The notes under the pieces: generated by a model | Databases searched by the model: none | What the model was told of the DNA's origin: nothing | What the model saw: the letters and a program-made list of their open reading frames with translations, nothing else | Program-made: the position numbers and the translations under genes | DNA from: Fistularia commersonii | Lineage: Eukaryota; Chordata; Actinopteri; Syngnathiformes; Fistulariidae | Assembly (NCBI GenBank): GCA_037954325.1 | Contig: JBBMNZ010000015.1 | Span: forward strand, 8,599,001-8,663,000 | DNA length: 64,000 bases | Reading direction: 5' to 3' | Shown here: piece after piece, positions 32,901 through 41,713 of the stretch | Layout: the number at the start of each line of letters is the position of its first letter | Numbering within the stretch: position 1 is the first letter of the stretch

Positions 32901-33529
32901 AACACTTTACAGCCTTGAATTTGACACTTTATAGTTTTATTTGCATTTCTTATTCTCCCCCCCTTATTTTTACTGTTTATACAATTTCCTACTATTATTT
33001 ATTATTGTTATGTTTTACTTGATACTCTGGCGCAACAATTTCTACCGGTATAAATAAAGTTATTCTTATTCTTATTCTTATTCTTATTCTTATTCTTATT
33101 CTTATTCTTATTCTTATTCTTATTCTTATTCTTATTCTTATTCTTATTCTTATTCTTATTCTTATTGTTAAATTGGCATACTTTAGGGGTCGTAGCCGAT
33201 GCATCTGGACAGCTTTAGCACAACTATAACAGCATCAAAATGCAGCTCAACTGTCAGAATCAAGATGATAAATAAAGTACGGACTGGGAAATGTTTTCAG
33301 ATAATGATTTCAGTAGTTTTCTGACAGAATTTAGACCGGAACAGATTCACAAATGAACGAAAGCATCTGATCTCCGGTCAACCTTTCCGTTGCTCTCGCC
33401 AGGGAACAAGCCGACTGCCTCCGTCTGATCGAGGTGGACGACATGCTGGAAATGGGTGACAAGCCGGACCCCATGTGTGTGTTCACGTACGTCCAGTCGC
33501 TCTACAACCACCTGAAGAAATTTGACTGA
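22091..33529 (+). CDS. smtnl2: Smoothelin-like protein 2 (calponin-homology domain), 13 coding exons
   Basis: Exons: 22091-22501, 26909-26969, 27039-27170, 28010-28168, 28257-28400, 29218-29376, 30954-31079, 31193-31255, 31404-31461, 31542-31667, 31767-31881, 31965-32116, 33403-33529; 1833 bp, 610 residues. The family C-terminus is unmistakable: [39 protein letters not shown], then a CH domain (about 501-607) with [49 protein letters not shown] and TGA. The N-terminus (about 12-85) is a predicted coiled coil ([31 protein letters not shown]), as in mammalian SMTNL2. Smoothelin-type CH proteins associate with actin and contractile tissue. Human SMTNL2 is about 460 residues from memory; the extra length here lies in reiterated exons 4-7. 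Exons 4-8 are all phase 1-1. The start is the ATG at 22091. Weak points: donor of exon 3 (a|gtcggt) and acceptor of exon 8. Confidence 0.88.
22674..22800 (-). repeat. SINE 3' half, reverse orientation (left part of an interrupted copy)
   Basis: 'ccgcttatcctgcactcc' through 'aaccatataacagac' is the inverse of the SINE tail half. The matching left half reappears at 23335-23465, so the sequence between, including MITE A, looks inserted. Confidence 0.5.
22947..23213. mobile_element. TA-flanked inverted-repeat element (MITE family A, copy 2)
   Basis: A 267-bp element with ends CAGGATTGTCTCAGAATATTAG / TTTTCTGAGACAGTCCTG, TA on both sides, and interior shared with the copies at 13736 and 30319 ('caactgaaatattgcaagcc', 'cttaagaaaactcaaaaatc'). 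Confidence 0.85.
23335..23465 (-). repeat. SINE 5' half, reverse orientation (right part of an interrupted copy)
   Basis: Contains 'ggtctccaatgaacctgc', 'gaaaccagagaacccagagg' and ends near the inverse head; complements the piece at 22674-22800. Confidence 0.5.
23688..23713. repeat. Poly-A tract
   Basis: A 26-base A run. Confidence 0.95.
24400..24662 (+). repeat. SINE fragment with GAAT tail
   Basis: 'ttcattggagactccgatccc', 'gtgtttctatatgatgcatg', 'ccaatgacagctgtgaccctg' and a (GAAT)n tail identify it as a diverged SINE copy. Confidence 0.6.
25290..25960. repeat. Diverged tandem duplication, period about 290-300 bp
   Basis: Unit 1 contains 'gtctaccaggtttcctgttt' at about 25491 and 'gctcagattaccaccttata' at about 25640; unit 2 has the same landmarks at about 25793 and 25929 in the same order. 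In between, both units share 'ggttgttgat', a CGTCAC-type box, 'tgaaagacttgc' and 'aataat', with many substitutions. Confidence 0.7.
26568..26589. repeat. Perfect short inverted repeat
   Basis: TTACAGTGT-AATA-ACACTGTAA: 9-base arms and a 4-base loop, next to a poly-A tract. It may be the end of an undetermined inverted-repeat element. Confidence 0.6.
26909..26969 (+). CDS. smtnl2: smtnl2 coding exon 2
   Basis: 61 bp, acceptor gcaaacag, donor g|gtgagc: [20 protein letters not shown]. Phase 0 in, phase 1 out. Confidence 0.75.
27039..27170 (+). CDS. smtnl2: smtnl2 coding exon 3
   Basis: 132 bp, acceptor ttcggcag; [19 protein letters not shown] then Ser/Pro-rich to ETRRVP. The donor a|gtcggt is weak but gives the phase needed by exon 4. 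Confidence 0.65.
27171..28009. repeat. smtnl2 intron 3: AT-rich low-complexity tract
   Basis: From about 27580 to 27930 the sequence is a degenerate AAATAAA/AAATGAAAATG array. No coding signal. Confidence 0.7.
28010..28168 (+). CDS. smtnl2: smtnl2 coding exon 4 (PH-x-P repeat 1)
   Basis: 159 bp, phase 1-1. Only one frame is open: [20 protein letters not shown] to PPESPSQY. Carries the first copy of the RPHxP[LV]TA[MV]T motif (residues 211-220). Confidence 0.75.
28257..28400 (+). CDS. smtnl2: smtnl2 coding exon 5 (PH-x-P repeat 2, YPF motif 1)
   Basis: 144 bp, phase 1-1, acceptor ccgtttccag, donor g|gtgagt. Contains [18 protein letters not shown] near its start and EYPFKK at its end. Confidence 0.75.
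28401..29217. other. smtnl2 intron 5
   Basis: Begins with a SINE tail fragment (28420-28540, 'tgtctctatatggggcgctg', GAATGAATGAAT), then 28560-29110 is an extremely AT-rich stretch with ATTATT-type repeats. Nothing coding seen. Confidence 0.6.
29218..29376 (+). CDS. smtnl2: smtnl2 coding exon 6 (YPF motif 2)
   Basis: 159 bp, phase 1-1. Ser/Pro-rich, ending [11 protein letters not shown] before donor g|gtgagc. Lacks a clear PH-x-P motif. The exact acceptor (cttcctgttgatcag) is the most likely of several AGs. Confidence 0.65.
29468..29553. repeat. Short direct duplication
   Basis: 'cagttagatttgaa' followed by 'tagcctcttcaaaatattta' occurs twice in tandem (29468-29512 and 29513-29553). Confidence 0.8.
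29730..29923 (+). repeat. Minisatellite of about 40-bp units derived from SINE tail (left arm)
   Basis: Repeated units of the type 'gtgaatgagagggtgaat' + 'tgtatgtctctatatgat'. The same units resume at 30625 after the inserted elements. Confidence 0.6.
29924..29950. repeat. (TA)n microsatellite
   Basis: About 13 AT units; the target of the adjacent TA-specific insertions. Confidence 0.95.
29954..30308. mobile_element. TA-flanked inverted-repeat element (MITE family B)
   Basis: A 355-bp element with ends CACTGCTCAAAAAAATAAAG and CTTTATGTTTTTTGAGCAG, flanked by TA on each side. Inverted arms also share GGGAACACTT/AAGTGTTCCC. This end sequence is widespread in teleost genomes (from memory). No transposase is encoded. 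Confidence 0.85.
30319..30605. mobile_element. TA-flanked inverted-repeat element (MITE family A, copy 3)
   Basis: A 287-bp element with ends CAAGACTGTCTCGGGAAATTAG / ATTTTCTGACAAAGTCCTG, interior shared with copies 1 and 2. The left flank is TA; the right flank reads TG, probably a mutated TA. Confidence 0.8.
30625..30910 (+). repeat. Minisatellite and SINE tail (right arm)
   Basis: Continues the units seen at 29730-29923 and then runs into the canonical SINE 3' end: 'cgcctctcgcccaatgacagcc', 'gataggctcctgaacccc', 'accctgagtccgg', (GAAT)n. Confidence 0.65.
30954..31079 (+). CDS. smtnl2: smtnl2 coding exon 7 (PH-x-P repeat 3, YPF motif 3)
   Basis: 126 bp, phase 1-1. Begins [20 protein letters not shown] and ends [12 protein letters not shown]; donor a|gtgcgt. 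Confidence 0.7.
31193..31255 (+). CDS. smtnl2: smtnl2 coding exon 8
   Basis: 63 bp, phase 1-1: [20 protein letters not shown]. The donor g|gtaaga is good; the only acceptor in phase (cgacgaag|ct) has a poor pyrimidine tract, so the left boundary is uncertain. The LKRSVSF segment echoes the later LKRSQSF phospho-site-like motif. Confidence 0.55.
31404..31461 (+). CDS. smtnl2: smtnl2 coding exon 9
   Basis: 58 bp: [18 protein letters not shown]. Acceptor ttcaccctgcag, donor aa|gtgagt; phase fits both neighbours. Confidence 0.75.
31542..31667 (+). CDS. smtnl2: smtnl2 coding exon 10
   Basis: 126 bp containing [19 protein letters not shown], a strongly conserved segment of SMTNL2 proteins. Donor aa|gtatgc. 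Confidence 0.85.
31767..31881 (+). CDS. smtnl2: smtnl2 coding exon 11 (start of CH domain)
   Basis: 115 bp: [20 protein letters not shown] then [12 protein letters not shown], the first CH helix. Acceptor cacggttag, donor cag|gtacga. Confidence 0.92.
31965..32116 (+). CDS. smtnl2: smtnl2 coding exon 12 (CH domain core)
   Basis: 152 bp: [20 protein letters not shown] then [14 protein letters not shown] and LELAFTTAE; splits a Glu codon at donor ga|gtgagt. Confidence 0.95.
32584..32663. repeat. (GGAT)n microsatellite, about 20 units
   Basis: Uninterrupted GGAT tetramers. Confidence 0.95.
33060..33166. repeat. (TTATTC)n hexamer array, about 18 units
   Basis: Uninterrupted hexamer. The - strand reads as alternating Arg-Ile codons, which explains the spurious IRIR frame. 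Confidence 0.95.
33403..33529 (+). CDS. smtnl2: smtnl2 last coding exon (end of CH domain)
   Basis: 127 bp: [41 protein letters not shown] and TGA at 33527-33529. Confidence 0.95.
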
Positions 33530-33765
33530 CTCTGTATCAGAGGGGAAGTGTTCGCGCTGGGAGCCCAGTGAAGAATAAGTGTTCAAATCACAAACACAGA
33601 AATGTATGTGTTATTACAATATATATATAAATATATATTTATCTGTATGTGTGTTCGAGCGCGTGTTTCTTATCTCACATGCAGCTAACTTGGTGACTCC
33701 CCCCCAGAGTCCATTGACATGCACCATACTGTTTGGCTCCAGTGTTGCTGTGTTTACAAAAAATG

Positions 33766-33785
33766 AGGTCAGAGGTCAGAGGTCA
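33766..33785 (+). promoter_or_regulatory. Triple AGGTCA repeat (overlapping DR1s)
   Basis: Three exact AGGTCA half-sites separated by single G residues, starting at 33766, 33773 and 33780. Lies 237 bases after the smtnl2 stop codon. Half-sites bind nuclear receptors; use here is inference. Confidence 0.4.
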
Positions 33786-34659
33786 TCATAGAGAAGTTAT
33801 GATGGTGAAAGGCGGTAAGGGTTTGATGAATTATGTTTGTAGCACCTGCTGTTGTTTTGTTGTATCGCAAAAGGCACGAGAAGTGGTCTGGCTCAGAGAT
33901 ACGCCACCAGCACCTTTGTCTGAGTTTAATCTCAACAGGTGGGCAAAATTAAGCTATTTTATAATTTGTTTTTGTTTTTTTGCATTTTAGATGTGTATGT
34001 TTTTCACTATCGTGACAAAACTAACTTATAAGTGTGTGTCAAAGATGGATTATTACAAGATAAATTGACAGATTTAAGTCACTAAAACTGTTTGTGTCAT
34101 TTTTATTTATTTGTTATTCTGACTTCATATGACGGTCTGCAACTTCAAACCCATGTGAAATTCACTGTACCTCTCCGCAGTGTTTTTTTTTTTATATTTT
34201 CCATCCTGTTTGACTAAAAATGTTCAAATTAGGTGCAGACAGAGTAAAGAGACTGCAGAGAAAATACATCTTTGTGATTTGAGACCAACAGTTTTGCTGC
34301 AGGGGAAAGCAAAGACCAGGAATTCAACTCCTTCGAGCTCAACTCAAGGTGGAATTAACTCACACTGTCATCTGTTGGTAGAGGGGATGTATTACAGCTC
34401 GTGGTCCAATAAGTGGGAGGTTATTAACCTCCCAAGTCTGGACCCACAGATAAAACCAAGTTGCTTTTTTTTTTCCTTTTTTGATACAATTATGGACCAG
34501 TCATAGCATTAATTCGTTTATATATTCATGCATTCTTTAAGTTATTATCAGTGCTGCTTCTCCTGCATTCGAATATGAGCACTATTCAAAAGAAGTGTTT
34601 CATTTATAACACTATTCACATCTTTAACAGCAGCTACTTTTATTTATCCATCAATAGGC

Positions 34660-34820
34660 AATTGAGCTGAATAGTCTATGACTTTGTGGCTTCATGATAT
34701 TGAGACATTCACACATCCAGGCAATTTAGGAGAGACTCCCCACAGAAAGGGCCACTGTTGGAATCGAACCAGGATCCTTGTTGCTGTGACGCAGAACCGC
34801 CCAAATGCCGCCCAAAATAC
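34660..34820 (-). repeat. SINE 5' half, reverse orientation
   Basis: 'attcacacatccaggcaattt' and 'ggaatcgaaccaggatcc' (inverse B box region), ending near the inverse of the SINE head. Confidence 0.5.
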
Positions 34821-34982
34821 AGCATTTTATCTAATAATTATTTATTCACATCCATTTGCTTTTTTCCAAGTAATCGTGACATCTTGCTATCTTTGTTCCG
34901 ACTGTGCTATTTTTTGATCTCTTGACATATAATGGATAGTTTGTATATTTTTGTGTTTTTTTAGATTTTTGTATTTTAAAAA

Positions 34983-34983
<1 letters not shown>

Positions 34984-35037
<54 letters not shown>
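34984..35037. repeat. (ATCT)n microsatellite
   Basis: Thirteen tetramer units, followed by TATAGATA-type sequence. Confidence 0.95.
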
Positions 35038-35708
35038 TGATATAGATATAGATACACACATATCTATTTATATACACACATATATATGTGTGTTTTCCCT
35101 GCCCTCCGATGAATGAATGACTTGGGGATAATTTAAAATTTGGTACTAAAACAAAACGAGAGAATTTTACTGATTACTTTAATTTCCCTGATTATGAGCA
35201 AGAAATTTAAGAATAAAGTTTGGCAATGATGTCATGATTCTCTTGAAAAAGATCTGGAAAATTTAAAAATAACTTCCATGACATGCATTAATCCCGAAAT
35301 GTGTAATTTACTACGTTTTCTAGCGACCTTGAACGCCGCACCTTCCCATTGACCAGGCATCCCTTTCCGGTAGATGAGGTCAACTTTTCCCCAGATCCGC
35401 CATTTCCATCCAGGAGTTTCTTGTTGCTCATTAGTTGGGAATATTTTGCCATTTTAACGTCCAAACATTCCAGCAGTGGGTTTTAAATTTACCGTTACAG
35501 ACGAATTAGCAGCTTTGACGTTACCCGAAGAAGCCCTTCTGCGTCTGTGCTTTTCGGAGCGGGGTCCTTTGTTTTTTGTTTTTTTTCGCTGGAGGAGCGA
35601 TACCGAACCAAAGTTTTTGTATGAGTTGCGGATAGGGAGAGGCGAAGAGGAAAGGCCTCAAGCCTCGGGCGGGATTTTTATTTATTTTTTAATTTTTCTT
35701 TTGCAACC

Positions 35709-35928
35709 ATGGCCGCAAATTTTGAAGCCGAAGACCGTTCGAGCTGGTACTGGGGGAGGCTGAGCCGCCAGGAAGCCGTTTCTCTCTTACAGGGGCAGAG
35801 GCACGGCGTGTTCCTGGTGAGGGACTCGATCACCAGCCCCGGTGACTACGTGCTGTCCGTCTCTGAGAACTCCAAAGTGTCCCATTATATAATCAACAGC
35901 ATCAGTAACAACCGACAGTCCACCCCAG
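35709..35928 (+). CDS. crk: crk coding exon 1 (most of SH2)
   Basis: 220 bp; MAANFEAEDRSSWYWGRLSR to SISNNRQSTP, with donor g|gtaatg. One base of a Gly codon is carried over. Confidence 0.97.
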
Positions 35929-38900
35929 GTAATGTTAATATATTGAGAACCTGCTGATTTCGGCCCCTTGTTGACCTTAATAAATCATTGTTGCTCCTTT
36001 CCCACCACAATATTTAACTCACATCTTTCAAATTCAAGCTAACACCTTAGCACTGTTACGCCCCACGTTTAGTTCTATCCACCGAACTTCCATAGCGGGC
36101 TCTCTAATTTTACTCGTTTTCACCGCGTGTTCAAGTATACCCGGCCGCATCGACGTTTTCAAGGTACTCTTATTATTTATGTCTTATCGTTACTCAATCG
36201 GCTCACATAAATCACAATATTCTTCTCTCACCAATATAAAGCAGAGGTTTTCTTGGTGGGTCACGCCGCCCACCATTAACTATGCATTCCAAACTGCAGC
36301 CAATCCGCTATGTAACATTAAAAAAAGAAATGGCAGTTTTAAAGTTTTCCGTCAGATACCGCTACTGGATCCATAAATCGAATTTAGAAGTTGCATTTCT
36401 CTTATTCAGCTCAGCAAAGTCTAGTTCGGTGTGCCTCTTCCGTCTGAGATTGCACAATCAATTTTCAATAATCGATCATTTATAATGGTATCGGTTGTCC
36501 GGCTCACGTGTTACTAACTCGCTTGTTACCTTAAGTTTACCATCATCTCGCCAAATCCCGGTTTCCTTCTTAATCCTGGATTTCCAGGTGTTTGCACCCC
36601 ATCCCCACACACACTCTAAGCCAAGTCTGCCTATGGGATTCTCAGATAAAGTGTAATTTTACTTGCAGTTTGACTTCTCTTGATCACAACTGCCAAAGTG
36701 TTTTCAGTGCTTTCCGTTATTAATGAAAATCAATTTCAATATTTTCATTTATTTGTGATGCCTCTACAGCACACCTATCCGGCCACTTCAACAAAAATAC
36801 AACCTATAAATGTAGTGTTTCTATCTTGACATTTCAAGGATTCTGTCTTTATTCCTTATCTGTCAGCTAAATGCTAAACGAAGACTCTGAGAAATATTTG
36901 CTATATTAATTTAGCTAATGTGTCTTTGCTGAATTGATGACAACCGCAAAATCCGCAATTTTTATGTGTCTCTTAGCAAGCTAGGGGTTGAGATTAAATG
37001 TTTCTTTTTTTAAAATAGAGTTTGGCTTGACTTCCGTTTGCCAAGACAGTGATCGGCAACCAGTGAGACGTAATATACCCCTCGTGTTTTTCCCCTGATG
37101 GTCGGCTGAGGCTGTCTTTTGTCCATGTATAGGCAGCAGGTAGAGAGGTGAGCTGCTGCTGCTGCTGCAAGGATTGAATGGACAGGCTCGGCTGTCACTA
37201 ACTGGGGGATGACTGGTCAGATTGGCGTGTCTGGAATGTGTTATCCTGCCTGCAGCTCACATAGTCCTGCTCGTGGCTCTACTACCGAGCTGTTACACAA
37301 TTCCTGGTCTTTCCCTCATTTTGTCATTTTCAGTGTCTCTGGCCTTTTTCATATCAACAAACACAAAAAAATGTGTCATGGTATCTTGTGTAACAAAAAA
37401 AACAAACAAAAAAAAGTGTGAACATTAATACGAAAGCGAACCCGACCTCTGGGAGAGTGGTGCCCAGTGGAGAAAATGCATGAAAGCATGTAATATAAAC
37501 TCAAAATGACAAATTGAAATTCAACAGAATTTCAAGACATTAATTGGATGTTTTAGAAAAAAATCCCTGCAGAATCAGCAATGATTTACTGATCTAAATC
37601 ACCATAGAATATCCCTTACCAGGACAGCAAGACTTTACCTGATACTTTACCTGTGGGATATTAGTTGTAGACTTAAGAATACGCTTTATAAAACAGAAAA
37701 ATACACCATGTAAGAATATCAAATACACTATGTAAAAACAACAAATACATACGTACATACATACGTACCAACCTTGCTTTAACCTCACCTCAAAAAAACC
37801 CTTGAAATGAAATAAAGAATTAGTTGTTAGATTGCACATCTAACGTGGCCTGAAATGGCCTGCAAGAAATGTAAACCAAAATACAAAAATTTGAAGGTGA
37901 TGACGAATTTACCTGAAAATTATCTTGTAATTGCTTGATTTTTTTTCTTTTTCTCAAGAAATTAAATTGTAAAAGAGCAAGGAAGTTACAAGAGGTGAAA
38001 ATTGGCCAGAAATGCCCTCAGTGAGCAGGAGATCACCTGAACGTAAGAACACATGGCTTAAAAAAGGCAGAAAATAACCTGAAGCGATTATTGACCCATT
38101 ACGAGGTGAGGTTTAATCAGAGCTAGCAACCTGAAATTCATAGAAGTGCTTAAACAAAATGTTAACACTCCAAAAGATAGTTTTCATATATGAAGTTGTG
38201 ACTTTCTGGTGGTTCTTATGTGATGAAATGAGATGTACTCCCTAGCTGTAAAAACCATAGAGTGATTGCAAAAAAAGGTATCTGCAGAGGAAAGTTTCTG
38301 GTCAAATTGAGTTTCCACAATTCTTGATGTTTCAAAGGAAATTAATGATATTATATCAAATGAAGGCAAGAGCATTATCATCTGATAAGTTTATGTTTTG
38401 CAAATCTTCGCCCCCAACCCCACCAGGTATGGCTCCTCCTCGGTTTCGGATCGGGGACCAGGAATTTGAAGCGCTTCCTGTCCTGCTGGAGTTCTACAAG
38501 ATCCACTACTTGGACACGACCACCCTCATTGAGCCCATCAGCAAGGCTAAGCACACGGGCTTCGTCAGTGCCTCAGCCGTCGCCCCGCAGCAGTCGGAGG
38601 AGCCCGAGTTTGTCCGGGCGCTGTTCGATTTCCAGGGCAACGACGAGGAGGACCTGCCGTTCCATAAGGGCGACATTCTGCGAGTGTTGGAGAAGCCCGA
38701 GGAGCAGTGGTGGAATGCCGCCAACCAGGAGGGCCGGGCGGGGATGATCCCTGTCCCTTACGTTGAAAAGTACCGGCCCGCCTCACCCACAGGCACCGGC
38801 CCGGGTGCCCCTGTGGCAGGTGGAACACCAGGAGTTCTTGCCGGGGGACCGCCCGGCAACCAGGATGGAACCGGAGCCCATCAGGCTAACCCCCTGGGGG

Positions 38901-41341
38901 ACCCGGGCCAGTACGCCCAGCCTGTGGTTAACACACACCTGCCCAACTTACAGAACGGGCCGGTCTATGCCCGAGCCATCCAGAAGAGGGTCCCTAACGC
39001 TTACGACAAGACAGCGCTCGCTCTCGAGGTACGAACCCCCGTCCAGCGACAAGTCAATGCAGGCAGCTCCTGTGTGCTGGTATGCCGTGCACTCAGAGCG
39101 CAACATGGCAGAAACACAGACCCCATTGGAGCCTGTTCTGTTCCTTAGCATGCTAACCGGTGCATAGCTGCAGCCATGTTTCTCCTGGTTTAGCAGTGGG
39201 GGCTGTTCTCAAATCCTACAGTATTTGGAAATAATAGTACAGGAAATCACCTGCTTGAGATTAAGTTTGGCGGCTGAGATCTGACATTTACCGTTGTAAA
39301 GAGGCAAGAAAACAAGAGAAATATAGCCTGAGCTTAGAATAGATTTGGATCCTGCTCAAAGGACAAAAGCTTCAAGTCCCGTGATTTCATCTTTTACTCA
39401 GTTTGAAGAGAGAATAAAATCACTGAAGTTGTTTAAACATAGAACAAATTGGTAAAAAAAAAAGCGTGATTATCAAGATTACAGTAAGATTACAATTTTC
39501 AAGTTTTCTACCAGGTCCTCGAGAGGGACCAGATGGGAGTGAAAGAGATGCTTCTGTTGCGCCACATAAATCTGGGGCAAAATCACTCTTTGTTCAGAAC
39601 CAATGGGTCTGAGGTAACTTTTTGAACTGGAATTTAAAAAGGAAAGGAAAAATTTACTCAATAATTTTACTTTTTTTTTCCCAGTTGTAACCCAATTCCC
39701 CCCCCCCCCCCCCCTTCCCGGTCTTTGCCGAGACCGAGCGGCGGGTCCCGACTGTTAATGGCTCACTCATGCGCGTGAACAGACACACAAAGTGTCTTTA
39801 CAAATGCAGGCTGACAGCACACACGAAGACACTCACATGGGAGACGGCTCTATAGAGACAGACGAGCCCACGGCCCTTTATTAAGTCAACAATCTGTACA
39901 TTGTGGTCCAGCGGAGGGACGGGAACATCTCATTGTACTCTATTGCCGGCGGAGTCTGATGGGGACAAGACGGGACCGTTTGTCCCGCAGCAGCCAAGGG
40001 GCTAGGAATAGTAAACAAAATGCAAACAGTCACAGGGGTTAATACAGACGGGGGGCAGATGAGATGAGCCAACAGTGTCCTCACTGTGACCCGATGGATT
40101 CACATCGATGGGGCTCTTGGTCCCGCCTTGGTATAATAAATGTTCTCACACACACACATACACTGTGACCACCCAAGAACTCTGTATCTACCACGTCCAA
40201 ATATCTACAGGTTGCACAGTCAGGTGCCCCAGGATTCCAAAAACCGAAGCCGTTTCGAACACTTCACATAGGAGTGTTACAGTAGTACACAAGCTTTTAC
40301 CGTCAGCTTTAGTGAAACATCACGTCCAGTTTCAGCGCTGCGTGTCCACACAGACTCCACGGCTCAAATGCAATAAATTCTCCTCTGCAGCTTTGAAAAA
40401 ATTTGATAACTGCCCCTCCATCCTTTTCAAAGGGTTAAAGACGTTTAAATAAAAAGATAAGCGCTGACGTGAGCCATGTTTTGACTGGGTTTGTTTTCCT
40501 CAGCCCCAGGCTTTGTTAAAGCAGAATGTACGATCACGCCGCTGGGACGTAACGAAACTAGAGACTTGGCAGTAGGGGGCTGCGTTTGAGACGACCCTAG
40601 CTTAAATTCCATCTTTGTCATTTAGCGGGTTGTTTTCAAGTGCAAAAAAGACAAGCCAACTTGATGTGACAGGTCTGCTCATGGAACACTCCATGTTTAT
40701 CACAGATCAGATGTCTCCAGGCGTCTCCATCAGCAGATCCATTGCACCTCCTTTTTTTTGAGGTGAATTCCTCAAAAAAATTCAGGACAATTCTGGGACG
40801 GTTCTTGCGCAGTTTTATTACATTTGGGTCCCGACAAAAGTCGGTCATCTTCCTGACGACATCTCCCAGATTTTCAAATGATTGCTTGTTTTTGCGCCTC
40901 CTGTCACTTCGCTGGTGATGTCTCCCCTGCTAATTTGAAAAATTTAGTGAATTTTCTCAGCAACATCATGTCAAAAAAGAAAATAACTGAAAAGATTTGA
41001 TTGACAGTGAGCTGTGTCTCATATTAAAAGCATTGCCGGATGCAGAAGTTCTACTGCTGAAAATGGGTCACTCAATCAGTGCCCCCCGCGCCCCAGAAAG
41101 CCTGTCAGTCAGACAATAACCTGCCTTTTCTTTCTTTTTCTTCTGGCAGTGTGTGTTGTATTTGCATCACTAACTTTGTGTACTCTGTATCTGTGTGACG
41201 GGACAGGTGGGGGACATGGTGAAGGTGACAAAGATCAACGTGAACGGCCAATGGGAGGGTGAGTGCAAAGGCAAGCGAGGCCACTTCCCCTTCACCCACG
41301 TACGACTCTTGGAACAGCAGCATCCAGACGACGAGAGCTGA
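35709..41341 (+). CDS. crk: Adapter molecule Crk (SH2-SH3-SH3), Crk-II form
   Basis: Exons 35709-35928, 38427-39028, 41207-41341; 957 bp, 318 residues (human CRK-II is 304). Cytosolic adaptor: the SH2 domain binds pTyr-x-x-Pro sites (p130Cas, paxillin), SH3N binds C3G, DOCK180 and ABL, coupling receptors and integrins to Rap/Rac. SH2: WYWGRLSRQEAVSLLQGQRH at 13-32 and FLVRDS with the phosphate-binding Arg38, continuing in exon 2 (FRIGDQEFEALPVLLEFYKI). SH3N about 134-190: ALFDFQGNDEEDLPFHKGDI, EEQWWNA, GMIPVPYVEKY. The ABL-type regulatory tyrosine is kept (GQYAQPVV, Tyr236). SH3C starts in exon 2 (IQKRVPNAYDKTALALE) and ends in exon 3 (VKVTKINVNGQWEGECKGKR, GHFPFTHVRLLEQQ). The linker after SH3N is Gly/Pro-rich and longer than in human. 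Start ATG at 35709 has context accATGgc. Same-strand neighbour of ywhae, as in human. Confidence 0.97.
35929..38426. other. crk intron 1
   Basis: Non-coding, 2.5 kb. Nothing recognisable beyond AT-rich sequence and a short CTG run near 37155-37167. Confidence 0.6.
38427..39028 (+). CDS. crk: crk coding exon 2 (end of SH2, SH3N, linker)
   Basis: 602 bp, acceptor aaccccaccag, donor gag|gtacga. Encodes SH2 C-terminal part, SH3N, and the linker with the YAQP tyrosine. Frames on other strands here are shadows. An internal cag|gtggaa at 38819/38820 could serve as a Crk-I-type donor. Confidence 0.97.
39029..41206. other. crk intron 2
   Basis: Non-coding, 2.2 kb, with a poly-C tract at 39698-39714. 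No exon or mobile element identified. Confidence 0.6.
39698..39714. repeat. Poly-C tract
   Basis: A 17-base C run. Confidence 0.95.
41207..41341 (+). CDS. crk: crk coding exon 3 (SH3C) and stop
   Basis: 135 bp, acceptor gggacag, phase 0: VGDMVKVTKINVNGQWEGEC to QQHPDDES and TGA at 41339-41341. Confidence 0.97.
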   Translation: MGDMVKVTKINVNGQWEGECKGKRGHFPFTHVRLLEQQHPDDES

Positions 41342-41707
41342 GACGCACAAAAAGCGGCTCGTTGTCGATTCCTCCCCCCAACCTACCCTTTTTTCCCTCT
41401 AATTTTTTTTAATCCCTGTCTGAACAAACAGACTCATGGAAGCACACCCAGTTTATGAACCTGAATCACCGGTCGCCCCCGAGGCGTGTCAGCCCACGAG
41501 TGGAGTTTACAGCGAGGTCGGACTGCGAGCGTTTTTTTTTGTTTTTTTGTTTTTTTGTTTTAATCCAAGTGGGCTTCCTGTTGGACCGCAGCCACGTTAG
41601 CGTTCACTTCCATCCCGGAGGACAGAGACCAGTTATCGGTTCAATATTTATTGATTTTCACATTTTTAACAGGACCTCTGGTCTCGTGTCCTCACGCATC
41701 AGATCGA

Positions 41708-41713
41708 AATAAA
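41708..41713 (+). terminator. crk: Candidate polyadenylation signal (crk)
   Basis: AATAAA in 'gatcgaaataaaaaaac', 367 bases after the stop codon. Confidence 0.45.

Larger units (their letters stand above)
32117..33402. other. smtnl2 intron 12
   Basis: Non-coding, 1.3 kb, with two pure short tandem arrays (GGAT at 32584-32663 and TTATTC at 33060-33166). The repetitive frames read from these arrays are artefacts. Confidence 0.7.
33530..35708. other. smtnl2 3' UTR/flank and crk 5' flank
   Basis: Holds a triple AGGTCA repeat (33766-33785), a reverse SINE piece (34660-34820), an ATCT microsatellite (34984-35037), AATAAA at 35212-35217 that could end smtnl2 transcripts, and from about 35330 the crk promoter and 5' UTR. 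No coding exon seen. Confidence 0.55.

Noticed and set aside
32584..33166. CRISPR-like arrays
   Set aside because: Regular tandem repeats without spacers in a vertebrate intron; simple microsatellites.
32995..33204. Arg-Ile repeat protein on the - strand
   Set aside because: Translation of the TTATTC hexamer array.
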